Shown: positions 17,225 through 26,507, counted from the first letter of the stretch. The stretch: DNA of 64,000 nucleotides from Candidatus Koribacter versatilis Ellin345 (GCF_000014005.1 NC_008009.1:3596001-3660000); one strand, 5' to 3'. Numbers and translations are program-made. Notes: generated from the letters alone by a model not told the origin.

Positions 17225-18367
17225 CTACAGAATCGCTTCCGCCAACTCCACCGGCTTCATCAGGCTCACCATGTGCGCCGCGCCCTCGATCACTTGCACT
17301 TTCGCACGGTGGATTCTCTTCCCCATCTCCCGCATGGATTCCACGGTCGCACCCTTGTCGAGTTCCGCGGCAATCAACTTCGTGGCCACCTTGATTTCGT
17401 TCAGTCGCTCCCACAAATGCGGCTCGGCGATGGCACGCCACGCTCCGGCCCAGTTCTCCACCATCCCGCGCAGAATTCGCTCCCGGGCGTACCGCACCGT
17501 CCATCCGTTCACCGCCAGCCACTCTGGCGTGAACCACCGCGTCAGCGTCGCGCCCATCTGCGGTTCTACGCCGTGCTTCTCCGCGTCGTGCGCGCGCTGC
17601 TGATAAAGCTCTTTATTACCGTGAACCGCACTTGCCACCACGGTAAGGTGCTTTAGCCGCTCCGGATGTTCGAGCGCGAACTCAAGCCCCACAATGCCGC
17701 CAAGCGACAAACCAACGAGATGGAATTTTTCAAGCCGCGCGCGATCGGCGAGTTCCAGCAAATCGTCGGACCAGCGTTTCACCGTCAGTGGTTTCGGCGC
17801 CGGCGCTGCATGGCCATGTCCGCGAAGATCGTACGCAAGTACGCGATGATGTTTTGCCAACGGCTTGATCACGTCGCGCCACATCCGCCAGTCGAGCCCG
17901 ATTGCATGCAGCAGCACAATCGGATCACCCTTCCCGGTCTCCGATACCACGGTTTCGTGGTCGCTGAGCTGGATCTTCTTTGGCAGTCCGGGCCGCGAAA
18001 TCTTCTGTTCGCTGAAAATCGCTCGCACCTCGCGCAACGCATTCAGTCCGCGCGGAAAACCAGCATATGGCGTCAAGTGCTCGACCAGCGCAACCAATTC
18101 GTCGGGATCCACACCGCACCGCAGCGCTGCGCTCAAATGCACGCGCAATTGCGTCTCTGCGCCACCCAGTGCCGCAATGATGCCGCACGTCACCAATTCG
18201 CGCTCACGCCGACCGAGTTCCGCACGCGCAAAGATCTCGCCATAAACGCTTTCTACGAGCATGTCGGCCATCGCTGGCGACGTCTGCCGAACCGTTCGTA
18301 CTACGGCTGCGCTGCGCTCGCCGTCAATCGCGTGCATCTCGTGCGCGCCCACCGTCTTTCTGCTCAT
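17225..18367 (-). CDS. Carboxymuconolactone-decarboxylase / alpha-beta hydrolase fusion
   Basis: This 380-residue two-domain protein has a CMD/AhpD-like helical domain at the N-terminus (about 1-125: ELGRRERELVTCGIIAAL, VHLSAALRCGVDPDELVAL). An alpha/beta hydrolase follows (about 130-380) with the nucleophile elbow GLSLGG, oxyanion region LLHAIGLDW, RGHG and a late histidine in EGAAHMVSL. The two activities, 4-carboxymuconolactone decarboxylase and 3-oxoadipate enol-lactonase, are consecutive steps of protocatechuate breakdown and are fused in PcaL proteins, but there the hydrolase comes first. AAGGAG lies 9 nt before the ATG. No other pca genes are nearby, so the aromatic pathway is not certain. 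Confidence 0.78.
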   Translation of the reverse strand: MSRKTVGAHEMHAIDGERSAAVVRTVRQTSPAMADMLVESVYGEIFARAELGRRERELVTCGIIAALGGAETQLRVHLSAALRCGVDPDELVALVEHLTPYAGFPRGLNALREVRAIFSEQKISRPGLPKKIQLSDHETVVSETGKGDPIVLLHAIGLDWRMWRDVIKPLAKHHRVLAYDLRGHGHAAPAPKPLTVKRWSDDLLELADRARLEKFHLVGLSLGGIVGLEFALEHPERLKHLTVVASAVHGNKELYQQRAHDAEKHGVEPQMGATLTRWFTPEWLAVNGWTVRYARERILRGMVENWAGAWRAIAEPHLWERLNEIKVATKLIAAELDKGATVESMREMGKRIHRAKVQVIEGAAHMVSLMKPVELAEAIL

Positions 18368-18516
18368 ACGAACGGCTCCTTATTCCTTGTACTAGTATGG
18401 GATACGTGCCCCGTGCGTGTCCTACAACATAGCAGAAACTCGCCTCTCGATTTGTTATCCTGATAAGTGCAAGTCGCAAGAAACCTTCAGAGCTTCTCAC
18501 CGCTTCCTAGTGAGGG

Positions 18517-19623
18517 ATGGCAGTTCCCCTCGAAAGCGGTACAAGCGTGAGCGCTGCCGCAACCGCGCTGGCCCGTGAACTCCGGCGTCCTCAGCTCACC
18601 GCAACCTCGGCAAACCTGGATTTCCTCCGGGCAATCGCCGTGATGTTTGTGTTTGTGGACCACCTGTTCCTGACCGTCGGGATCCAGCGCATTGCCTTCT
18701 TCAGCCCCGCCGATCTCGGACGTGTGGGCGTCTACTTCTTCTTCGTCCACACCTGCCTGGTGCTGCTCATGTCGCTAGAGCGCACACCGCTCAACGGCTT
18801 TAAGAAGGTCTTTCACTTCTATCTGCGGCGGATGTTCCGTATCTACCCGCTGGCCGTCTTCTTCGTCCTATTGGTCTATCTCTGCAACGTGCCGCAGGAT
18901 GTCTGGGGTGCAGGCACCGCGCCGCACGACCTTCGCACCGTAATGGCGAACCTGCTCCTCGCACAGAACGTGATGGGCACCTCGTGCCTGTTCGGCCCAC
19001 TCTGGAGCCTCCCCCTCGAAGTCCAGATGTACCTCATGCTCCCGCTGGTCTTCTATCTTGTGCGTCGCATTTCGCCGCCGACGCTGCTCGCGCTCTGGGG
19101 TACCTCGGTCCTCGCCGCGATCGCGTATCTCCCCTTCCGCAGCAGCGGCCACGTCCTCTGGCGTCTCGACGTCATCCTCTTTGTCCCCTGCTTCATGGGA
19201 GGAGCAGTGGCTTATCAAATTGCGCGGCGTTCCCGCCCTCTGCTTCCGAGCTGGCTGTGGCCGGTGACGATTATGGCGGTCCTCAACGTGTATCTCGCGT
19301 TCGAGCGCCAACGCTATGGATGGGTCGCCTGCCTGCTTCTCGGCCTCAGCGTCCCATTTTTTGCGCAGATCCAATACCAATGGATAACCCGCGCCGCCAA
19401 ATGGATTGCGACTTATTCCTACGGGATTTATCTAAGCAACATCGTCATCTTGTGGTTCGCATTTCGTATCTGCGCCCGCTCGATGCCGCGCTTCGTTGTG
19501 TGGAGCATATTTGTTGCTGGAGCCATCACCATCCCCATGGCCTGCTTCCACTGGATTGAGAAGCCGCTCATGAAGATGGGTGGCACCCTGGCCGACCGCT
19601 TCTTCCGCACTGAAGCCGCATAG
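18517..19623 (+). CDS. Membrane acyltransferase, family 3 (OafA/YrhL type)
   Basis: This 368-residue integral membrane protein has about ten hydrophobic segments. The family signature is LDFLRAIAVMFVFVDHLF at about 28-45, with the conserved Arg and His, followed by GRVGVYFFFVHTCLVLL. Members transfer acetyl or other acyl groups to sugars of lipopolysaccharide, exopolysaccharide or other envelope molecules. GAGGG sits directly against the ATG, closer than ideal; a GTG at 18547 is an alternative without a better ribosome site. The acceptor molecule cannot be told from the neighbourhood. Confidence 0.85.
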   Translation: MAVPLESGTSVSAAATALARELRRPQLTATSANLDFLRAIAVMFVFVDHLFLTVGIQRIAFFSPADLGRVGVYFFFVHTCLVLLMSLERTPLNGFKKVFHFYLRRMFRIYPLAVFFVLLVYLCNVPQDVWGAGTAPHDLRTVMANLLLAQNVMGTSCLFGPLWSLPLEVQMYLMLPLVFYLVRRISPPTLLALWGTSVLAAIAYLPFRSSGHVLWRLDVILFVPCFMGGAVAYQIARRSRPLLPSWLWPVTIMAVLNVYLAFERQRYGWVACLLLGLSVPFFAQIQYQWITRAAKWIATYSYGIYLSNIVILWFAFRICARSMPRFVVWSIFVAGAITIPMACFHWIEKPLMKMGGTLADRFFRTEAA

Positions 19624-19672
19624 TTTCGACGTTTCTTAACTATCCAACCGCATTCGAAATTCTGGAGAACGT

Positions 19673-20689
19673 ATGGCAAAGATGCGTGCTGTTCAAATTG
19701 CTGCGGCCCATGGCGCATTCGAACTTGTCGAACGTGATATCCCTCAACCCGGTGCCCGCGAAGTGCGAATCAAAGTGCAGGCTTGCGGCGTCTGCCATAG
19801 CGATTCAGTCGTAAAAGAAGGCATCATGCCGACCAGCTATCCGCGCGTTCCCGGCCACGAAGTTGTGGGCGTGATTGATGCCCTCGGCAAAGACGTGCCG
19901 CGCTGGAAGGTTGGCGACCGAGTTGGCGTTGGCTGGAATGGCGGCTACTGCGGCTATTGCGACAACTGTCGTCGTGGCGATTTCTTCGCCTGCACTTCGG
20001 GCCCGTTCATCACCGGACTGACCTCAGATGGCGGTTACGCGGACTACATGATCGCCCGCCCCGAAGCGCTTGCCCTCGTGCCCACAGATCTCTCACCGGA
20101 AGACGCTGCCCCTCTGATGTGTGCTGGCGTCACCACCTACAACTGCTTGCGCAACAGCGGCGCCATACCGGGTGATCTCGTCGCTGTCCTCGGCATCGGC
20201 GGGCTCGGCCATCTCGCGGTGCAGTACGCAGCGAAATCTGGCTATCGCACCGCGGCCATCGCGCGCGGTGCCGACAAAGCTGCGCTCGCGAAACAACTCG
20301 GTGCGCATCATTACATCGACACCGAGAAAGAAGATCCGTCTAAGGCTTTGCAAACGCTCGGCGGCGCGAAGGTGATCCTCTCCACTGTTACCGCAGCCGA
20401 TGCTATGGAAGCGACTCTCGGCGGACTCGCCATTCGCGGCAAGTTCTTCCTGATTGGCGCAGTGCCCTCGATGAAGATCAATCCACTCCAGATGCTCACG
20501 TTCCGCCAGGGCGTGGAAGGTTGGTATTCGGGAACGTCGATTGATTCGCAGGACACGCTGAACTTCAGCGTGCTCGAGAACGTCCGGTCAATGAATGAGG
20601 TCTATCCGCTGGAGAAAGCCGCCGAAGGCTATGAGCGAATGCTGAGCGGCAAAGCGCGTTTCCGCGTCGTGCTAAAAACAGGAAATTAA
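19673..20689 (+). CDS. Zinc-dependent alcohol dehydrogenase (MDR family)
   Basis: The 338-residue protein shows the full medium-chain zinc dehydrogenase pattern. Catalytic zinc ligands are in ACGVCHSD and PGHEVVGV, four structural-zinc cysteines are in YCGYCDNCRRGDFFAC, and the NAD(P)-binding motif is AVLGIGGLGHLAVQYA. It should oxidise primary or aromatic alcohols, or reduce aldehydes, in the cytoplasm. GGAG lies 8-9 nt before the ATG. It is 49 bp downstream of the acyltransferase gene on the same strand, so co-transcription is possible but functionally unexplained. Confidence 0.9.
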   Translation: MAKMRAVQIAAAHGAFELVERDIPQPGAREVRIKVQACGVCHSDSVVKEGIMPTSYPRVPGHEVVGVIDALGKDVPRWKVGDRVGVGWNGGYCGYCDNCRRGDFFACTSGPFITGLTSDGGYADYMIARPEALALVPTDLSPEDAAPLMCAGVTTYNCLRNSGAIPGDLVAVLGIGGLGHLAVQYAAKSGYRTAAIARGADKAALAKQLGAHHYIDTEKEDPSKALQTLGGAKVILSTVTAADAMEATLGGLAIRGKFFLIGAVPSMKINPLQMLTFRQGVEGWYSGTSIDSQDTLNFSVLENVRSMNEVYPLEKAAEGYERMLSGKARFRVVLKTGN

Positions 20690-20692
20690 CTC

Positions 20693-20738
20693 TGTCTTCC
20701 TGAGCGGAGCGCGAAGCGCGGTGTCGAAGGATACCTAT
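20693..20738. repeat. Dispersed intergenic repeat, copy 2
   Basis: This copy reads TGTCTTCCTGAGCGGAG, a short GC-rich middle and TGTCGAAGGATACC, related to the copies at 7122 and 49549. It fills the gap between the convergent dehydrogenase and P450 genes. Confidence 0.7.
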
Positions 20739-20751
20739 CGCTCGCCGCGCT

Positions 20752-22134
20752 CTATCCGCGAGCTTCCGCCACAACTCGCACACCGTTCCTGGGCCGCAGC
20801 GTGATCAACGACTGCGGCTCAAACGTTTGTCCCGCCACGAGTCGGAAGCGATACTTCTGCACCAGAGTCGCCAGCAACAACGCGCCTTCCATCCAGGCAA
20901 AGGCTTCGCCAATACACTGCCGCCCGCCGCCGCCGAACGGGAAATACGCAAACTTCGGACGCCCCGCTTTTGCTTCCGGACGAAACCGCTCCGGATCGAA
21001 GCGTAGCGGATCAAGCCAGAACTCTTCGCTGCGATGCATCACCCACTGGCTCATCATCACGGTCGTTCCGCCCGGCAGGAAGTAGTCGCCGAGTTGGAAG
21101 TCGTTGATTCCTTGCCGGACCATCGCCCACGCAGGCGGATACAACCGCATCGACTCCGCCAGCACCATCTCGATGTACTTCAACTGCGGTACATCCTCGA
21201 CGCTCGCCATGCGGCCATTGAGGACGTCATCCACTTCTGCGAGCACCCGCCGCTCTACTTCCGGATTCTCACCCAGCAGTCGGAACGTCCACGACAGTGC
21301 GTTTGCGGTTGTCTCGTAGCCAGCCAGGAAGATCGTGACCACCTGGTCACGCAGTTGTTCTTTGCCTTCCGGCGTTTCGACGTCCGGGATCGCCTGGATC
21401 ATCATCGAGAGCAGATCGCCGCAGTCGCGCTTCGGCCCGTGCAGGTGCGACTCGATCATTCGGTTCACCGTCTCATCCACCCGACGACGCGCCTTGCGAA
21501 ATTTAATCACCTGCGGCCATGGCAAGTGCAACATCAGCTGTGGCGCCGGTACCGCCATCATGAAGTTGTACACATCCATGATGTTGCTGATTTCGTGTGC
21601 GACTACGCCTGCTTCGTGATCGAGGTCAGTGTCGAACAGCGTCTTCCCTACCACCTTCAGCGCGAGTTCCATGAACATCTGCGCCAGATCGAACTCGATT
21701 CCCGGGGCGATGCGATCGCGGGTTTCAATCGTGAGCCCCACCATTTGGTCCGCGTAGCTCCTGATGCGTTGCCGGTGGAATGCCGGTTGCGCCGCCTGGC
21801 GCTGGGAACGCCAATCCTGCTGTTCGGCAGTGATCATGCCGTTGCCCAGGAGGACCTTCGTTCGACGCACGGGCTCGCCCTTGACGAAGTTGTCGTTCTG
21901 AACGACGAGCACTTCGCGGATTAGTTCTGCGTCCGCGAGGAACACGACTCTTTTGTTGCCGACGCGATAGCCGCCGACCTTGCCGTAGTCGCGCTTGAGG
22001 CGCTCGAAAAACCGGAGTGGATCAATCGGGCCGAGATTCTTCAATCCCTCCCAAAGCAGGTTGTGCTCGACGCCCCGCGGGAAACGGTACTGCCGTTCCT
22101 TCTTCGCGGGCAGATGAAGTGTTTCGGTGCTCAT
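20752..22134 (-). CDS. Cytochrome P450
   Basis: The 460-residue soluble P450 carries the I-helix oxygen-activation motif AGYETTANALSW, the K-helix ExxR in ESMRLYPPAW, and the heme-binding loop FPFGGGGRQCIGEAF with the proximal cysteine. It has no membrane anchor or fused reductase, so it needs separate redox partners. Sequence style (FLAGYETTA, RLYPPAW) resembles the CYP102/CYP110-like fatty-acid or terpenoid hydroxylases, but the substrate is not known. It starts 13 bp after the XRE-cupin regulator gene on the same strand, so the pair is probably one operon controlled by that regulator. Confidence 0.93.
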   Translation of the reverse strand: MSTETLHLPAKKERQYRFPRGVEHNLLWEGLKNLGPIDPLRFFERLKRDYGKVGGYRVGNKRVVFLADAELIREVLVVQNDNFVKGEPVRRTKVLLGNGMITAEQQDWRSQRQAAQPAFHRQRIRSYADQMVGLTIETRDRIAPGIEFDLAQMFMELALKVVGKTLFDTDLDHEAGVVAHEISNIMDVYNFMMAVPAPQLMLHLPWPQVIKFRKARRRVDETVNRMIESHLHGPKRDCGDLLSMMIQAIPDVETPEGKEQLRDQVVTIFLAGYETTANALSWTFRLLGENPEVERRVLAEVDDVLNGRMASVEDVPQLKYIEMVLAESMRLYPPAWAMVRQGINDFQLGDYFLPGGTTVMMSQWVMHRSEEFWLDPLRFDPERFRPEAKAGRPKFAYFPFGGGGRQCIGEAFAWMEGALLLATLVQKYRFRLVAGQTFEPQSLITLRPRNGVRVVAEARG

Positions 22135-22147
22135 CCCTGTGTTTACT

Positions 22148-22735
22148 CTACTCCGCCGTCACGACCAACGCGGAGCAGGGCTTCTTCTGCGCGTTGCGAT
22201 AGGTGTGCGGCACCGAGGAATCAAAATAGATCGAATCCCCCTGGCTCAGCTCGTAAGGAATCCCGCCGATCACAAGTTCGAGTTTGCCGGCGAGTGTATG
22301 CAGAAACTCAAAACCCTGGTGCTGATGCAATCGCAGGGTCTCCGCCGGTACATGTTCGAAGTCGGCAAGAAAGGCGTTCAGCTTAGGCTCAAGGGCGGCG
22401 AAGTCGAGGCTCTCAAAGTAATAGGCGACGTCCCGGGTATTCGGCCGCTCCGGGAAGCGCAGGCGTTCGTCCTTGCGCACGACCGAAACGACATGCCGTC
22501 TACTCTCATCCGCAAAGAAATAATCGAGCCCAACGCTGAACACCAGCGCGATCCGCAGCAGTGTCGGCAAAGTGGGAAATAACTTGCCGCGTTCCAGCTT
22601 CGACAGCAATGCCGGCGACAGCCCGGTATGTTTCCCGAGTTCGACGAGTCCTAGTTTCTTTTTCAAGCGGAGAGCGCGCAGCTTCTCCCCAATGCGATAC
22701 GGCTTGAGCCCGCTAACGATGGTTTCGTTCACCAC
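22148..22735 (-). CDS. XRE-type regulator with C-terminal cupin domain
   Basis: A helix-turn-helix of the XRE type (IGEKLRALRLKKKLGL to SPALLSKLERGKLFPTLPTL) is followed by a cupin (LHQHQGFEFLHTLAGKLELVIGG to YFDSSVPHTYRN). This domain pair is common in regulators sensing small metabolites. The GTG at 22735 has AGAGG 8 nt upstream and is preferred to a TTG at 22753. The gene lies directly before the P450, and an inverted repeat in its upstream region is a likely operator, suggesting autoregulation and control of the P450. Confidence 0.85.
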   Translation of the reverse strand: MVNETIVSGLKPYRIGEKLRALRLKKKLGLVELGKHTGLSPALLSKLERGKLFPTLPTLLRIALVFSVGLDYFFADESRRHVVSVVRKDERLRFPERPNTRDVAYYFESLDFAALEPKLNAFLADFEHVPAETLRLHQHQGFEFLHTLAGKLELVIGGIPYELSQGDSIYFDSSVPHTYRNAQKKPCSALVVTAE

Positions 22736-22775
22736 TGCAATCGCCTCTTTCAATTATCTTACAGTGAAATTATAT

Positions 22776-22801
22776 TTGCATGATATTCAATTATGATGCA
22801 A
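22776..22801. promoter_or_regulatory. Candidate operator of the XRE-cupin/P450 operon
   Basis: The inverted repeat TTGCATGATA (22776-22785) and TATGATGCAA (22792-22801) has 9 of 10 matching pairs across a 6-bp spacer. It sits in an AT-rich stretch about 40 bp upstream of the regulator start. This is the position and symmetry expected for a dimeric XRE repressor. Confidence 0.5.
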
Positions 22802-22904
22802 GAACAGATTGCTTTGCCGCAACGACACTGCATTGAATTTCGAAATTCCTGCCGCTGCGGAATAGAGCTCGGTGAGAAGGTGCGAGTTTTTCTAGAATAG
22901 GACT

Positions 22905-23753
22905 ATGCGTTTGACCCGGCAGGTCGCCCCGCTCGTTGCTCTGCTCGTCCTTTTCACCAGTTGTTCTCGCAAACCCGAGCGTCGTTACGACTTGAGCGGC
23001 AAGATCATCGCCATGGACGCCAAAGCGCACGAACTCACCATCCAGCACCAGGACATTCCCGGCCTGATGAAAGGCATGACGATGCCCTTCCGCGTAAAGG
23101 ACGACTGGGTCTTCCAGGCTGCGCATCCCGGCGACAGCATCACCGCGACGCTCGTGATCAGCGGTGACAGCTCACATCTGGAGAATCCGGTCATCACCCA
23201 GAGCAGCGGCCCGACCACCATCGACGGCAGCGTCCGCGTGCCGCAAATTGGCGACACCGTGCCGGATTTCGCTTTCACAAATCAGGATGGTAAGAAGATC
23301 AAGCTCGTGCAGTTTCGGGGCAAGACACTGCTGCTCACGTTCATCTACACCCGCTGCCCGCTGCCGGACTATTGCATCCGCATGAGCAATAACTTCAGCG
23401 CAGTTGCCCGCCAGATGAAGCAGCAGCCCTCGATCTACGACAAGACGCAACAGCTCAGCATCAGCTTCGATCCGGAGTACGACAAGCCCGCAGTTCTACG
23501 TGAATACGGCGGGCGCTACGCCGGGGATGTGGATCCGAAGTTCACGCACTGGCAGTTCGTAACGGCGACGCCGGAAGAAACGAAGAAAGTGGCCGACTTT
23601 TTCGGCCTGAGCTATACGCCAGACGGCGCGACCATCGTGCACTCGTTGCGAACGGCGGTCATCGGACCCGACGGCAAGATCGCGCACATCTTCAGCGGCA
23701 ATGACTGGAAGCCGGAGGATGCAGTCTCAGCGATGGAAAGCACGCTGCAGTAG
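22905..23753 (+). CDS. Lipoprotein with CusF-like and SCO domains
   Basis: The 282-residue protein begins with a lipoprotein signal (LVALLVLFTSC lipobox). Domain 1 (about 27-100) is a CusF-like copper-binding fold with DLSGKIIAMD and KGMTMPFRV. Domain 2 (about 110-282) is an SCO thioredoxin-like fold with GDTVPDFAFTNQDGK, FIYTRCPLPDYCIRM and the histidine in GATIVHSLRTAVIG. SCO proteins load copper into the CuA site of cytochrome oxidase. The two active-site cysteines are separated by five residues rather than the usual three. No cytochrome-oxidase genes are adjacent, so delivery to another copper enzyme is possible. Confidence 0.87.
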   Translation: MRLTRQVAPLVALLVLFTSCSRKPERRYDLSGKIIAMDAKAHELTIQHQDIPGLMKGMTMPFRVKDDWVFQAAHPGDSITATLVISGDSSHLENPVITQSSGPTTIDGSVRVPQIGDTVPDFAFTNQDGKKIKLVQFRGKTLLLTFIYTRCPLPDYCIRMSNNFSAVARQMKQQPSIYDKTQQLSISFDPEYDKPAVLREYGGRYAGDVDPKFTHWQFVTATPEETKKVADFFGLSYTPDGATIVHSLRTAVIGPDGKIAHIFSGNDWKPEDAVSAMESTLQ

Positions 23754-24233
23754 CTAAGCTACGCTCCGATCGTCGGTTGCAACGGTACGGTCGTCGCGCA
23801 GCTGCACGGTCTCGTTGATCGCAGTCAACTCGCGCATTCGGTTGGCTTGCACGTCCCAGTACTCCACCGCATTGATCGTGACCTTCAGCAGGATGAGTTC
23901 GGGATCATCGAGGCCCATGGGGAACCAGCGCTTGTATTCATCGCGCCACAGCCTCTCAGACGTCGGCCGGTTTCGTACCAGCTCGCACGTCCCGGCCACC
24001 GAGACGAAGCGCATGTTCGTGAGATCGGAGTAGGCAACGTTCACTTCGCGGTTGTTGCGAATCTCGTCCGCCTTTGAACTGTGCGCCGAGGTGAAGAACC
24101 AGAGGAAGCCATCATCGGAAACCGCCTGGGTGGCCATAGGCCGGCTGTGGAGCTGCCCATTCGCGTGGACGGAGACAAGCATGCACATCTGGATATCGGC
24201 AATCAGTTCGTTCAGCCTGTCAATCAGGATCAT
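23754..24233 (-). CDS. Pyridoxamine 5'-phosphate oxidase-like flavin protein
   Basis: The product is 159 residues. The split-barrel pattern (MCMLVSVHANGQLHSRPMAT, FLWFFTSAHSSKADEIRNN, VNVAYSDLTNMRFVSVAG) is that of general-stress-protein-26-like members of the PNPOx superfamily, which bind FMN or F420. They are generally not the B6 enzyme itself. The ATG at 24233 has GGGAG/GAGAG about 8 nt upstream; the longer frame to 24269 is unlikely. Its stop directly abuts the convergent SCO gene. Confidence 0.8.
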   Translation of the reverse strand: MILIDRLNELIADIQMCMLVSVHANGQLHSRPMATQAVSDDGFLWFFTSAHSSKADEIRNNREVNVAYSDLTNMRFVSVAGTCELVRNRPTSERLWRDEYKRWFPMGLDDPELILLKVTINAVEYWDVQANRMRELTAINETVQLRDDRTVATDDRSVA

Positions 24234-24343
24234 CGTCACTCTCCCAATTGGTTTGAACCTCGCCGCCAATCAGGGGTTTGCTGCGCCGCCCCTGTCGGAA
24301 AAGATTCATCCGGTGCGCAAGCTGATGTAGACTGCCTTTCCAA

Positions 24344-26485
24344 ATGGCCGGCAGTTTTCGCCCCACGCTAAAACAGATTTTTGGCGTTAGCCTGATCGGG
24401 CTCACGGTAGCACTCGTGTTGCTCTACACGGTGTTCTCTGCTGGTTCGCAGCGCACCATTCTTGAGAGTGCGGAGCGGTTCCGGATCGCCGCCAGCCAGG
24501 AAGCCGCCACCCGTGTGGATAACTCGCTGAACATCGCTCCCCGCGCTGCACAAGAGTTTGAGCGGCAGATCCATTACGGCATCACCAATGAACGTAATAT
24601 TGCGTCGGTCGAAGCCGGTCTGCTGCAACTCTTCATCGCCAACGAAAGCGTTTCGGAAGCTAGTTTCACGCACGCGCATTCGTCGGGCTTCGATAGCGAC
24701 GACAACCTGAAAGTCGTTCCGAAAAGCGCGATCGAAGTTTCCGTGTATCGCACGAGAGACTCTGACGTAATCACGTCGAGTCGCACCTGGTGGGAGAAAG
24801 ACAAATATGTCGCCGAATCGCATCAGCTGCCGCTCAGCGCGGGAACACCTGCTGCGACGCCGGTTCCCGACCCCACGTTGCACCTGACCTTCCAAGTGCC
24901 TGCCAGCCGAAACCGCCAAGGCCAGCTGCTCTGGACCGACTTGCACTGGTCGCAACTCGATGCCAATCTTCCGGAAAACAAGCGGCGCGTCGAAGTCAGC
25001 GTGCAGAAAGCGATTCTCGCTTCGGACGGCGAATTCGTCGGTGTGCTGCGTCTTGGCCTCGCGAAAGACCAGATTGACCGAGCGATTCACCTGCGTCTCA
25101 GCGGCGCAGGACAGGACGACCAGCACCTCGTCTTTCTCTGTGACAATACCGGGCGGCTGATCGCCGGGCCGGGAATGAACCGCGTTGTCGAGTCCGGCGA
25201 CGATCTCCGCATCGCCACCGATAACCAGCCTCCTGCGATTGTCGAAGCACTCAAACAACCGGCGCTCGGCAATATCGACAGCGATCACTCGATTGCCACG
25301 AATTCATTCCTCATCGGAAGTGAGCGTTACCTCGTCACCTACCGCGCGCTCGCCGGGACGCAGGGTTGGATCGTCGGCGTGGTGGTTCCGCGAGCCTACT
25401 ATTTGCGCGGGCTGGAACGTACGCGGCAAATCGTGCTCGGCGCGACGATTGGACTGATCGTCTTTACTCTTCTCATCGGCGCTTACATTCTTCGCCGCAT
25501 TAACCGAGCTCATTCTCTGCTCGTGCGGGAAACCCTCCGCATGAACCGCTTCGAATTTTCGCCGACGCCTGACCGCTCTCGCATTCGCGACGTCAACGAC
25601 GTCCTCGAAGGGTTGGAGCGTGCGAAGACTGCCGTGCGCGCTATGGGCAAATATGTTCCGCTTGATCTGGTTCGCGGGCTGTATCAGAAGGGCAAGGAGC
25701 CTGAACTCGGCGGCGAATCCGTCGAGCTCTCGATTCTCTTCACGGACATCAAGGACTTTACTACCGTCGCGGAGAAGATGGAGCCGCATCGTCTTGCCGA
25801 TGTCCTTGGTCTGTATTTGCAAACCATGACGCAGACCATCCAGAAAGAAAAGGGCACAATCGACAAGTTCATCGGCGATGCCGTGATGGCCTTCTGGAAC
25901 GCACCGGAGCCGGTTGGCTATCACGCTCTTCTTGCTTGTCACGCAGCGTTGAACTGCATGAGTGCTCTCAATCATTTGTTCGCGTCGCCCTCCTGGAAGG
26001 GCATTCCGCGATTCGAGACGCGGTTCGGATTGCATCGCGATACGGTTTCTGTGGGACATTTCGGCGCGCCCGACCGGTTCAACTACACCGCCATCGGCGA
26101 TGGCGTGAATCTCGCTTCGCGACTTGAAGCTCTTAACAAACAGTATGGGACTTCGATCATCGTTAGCGATGCGATGTATGTTGCAGCGAGCGACCACTTC
26201 GAATTCCGACGCTTGGACCGTGTTGCTGTGAAGGGCAAGAGTCGCGGCGTCGATGTCTATGAACTGGTTTGTGAGAAGGCAGAAGACGCGCAGCGCCCCG
26301 CTCATATTGTCCAATATGAAGAAGCGCTCACCGCTTACATGGATGCGGATTTCGAAGGTGCTCTGAGCGTATTCGCTGCCTTGCCCGCGGATCCGCCGAG
26401 CGTTGTCATGGCCAAGCGCTGCCGCGAGTTCCTGGCCCATCCTCCCGAGCTCTGGGACGGTACCTATGCCCTGCACACTAAATAG
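24344..26485 (+). CDS. Membrane-bound class III adenylate cyclase with extracytoplasmic sensor
   Basis: The 713-residue protein has a membrane segment near residues 15-33 (VSLIGLTVALVLLYTVFSAG), an extracytoplasmic sensor region of about 310 residues that resembles a double-Cache fold, a second membrane segment near 360-380 and a C-terminal cyclase domain. That domain has the metal aspartates in LFTDIKDFT (about 467 and 471), DKFIGDAVMAFWNAP and FNYTAIGDGVNLASRLE. The lysine of DKFIGD favours ATP as substrate. It probably makes cAMP in response to an external ligand. A TPR-like tail follows the catalytic domain. Ligand unknown. Confidence 0.88.
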   Translation: MAGSFRPTLKQIFGVSLIGLTVALVLLYTVFSAGSQRTILESAERFRIAASQEAATRVDNSLNIAPRAAQEFERQIHYGITNERNIASVEAGLLQLFIANESVSEASFTHAHSSGFDSDDNLKVVPKSAIEVSVYRTRDSDVITSSRTWWEKDKYVAESHQLPLSAGTPAATPVPDPTLHLTFQVPASRNRQGQLLWTDLHWSQLDANLPENKRRVEVSVQKAILASDGEFVGVLRLGLAKDQIDRAIHLRLSGAGQDDQHLVFLCDNTGRLIAGPGMNRVVESGDDLRIATDNQPPAIVEALKQPALGNIDSDHSIATNSFLIGSERYLVTYRALAGTQGWIVGVVVPRAYYLRGLERTRQIVLGATIGLIVFTLLIGAYILRRINRAHSLLVRETLRMNRFEFSPTPDRSRIRDVNDVLEGLERAKTAVRAMGKYVPLDLVRGLYQKGKEPELGGESVELSILFTDIKDFTTVAEKMEPHRLADVLGLYLQTMTQTIQKEKGTIDKFIGDAVMAFWNAPEPVGYHALLACHAALNCMSALNHLFASPSWKGIPRFETRFGLHRDTVSVGHFGAPDRFNYTAIGDGVNLASRLEALNKQYGTSIIVSDAMYVAASDHFEFRRLDRVAVKGKSRGVDVYELVCEKAEDAQRPAHIVQYEEALTAYMDADFEGALSVFAALPADPPSVVMAKRCREFLAHPPELWDGTYALHTK

Positions 26486-26507
26486 TTCGCAGCTTTCGGA
26501 GGCGCCA

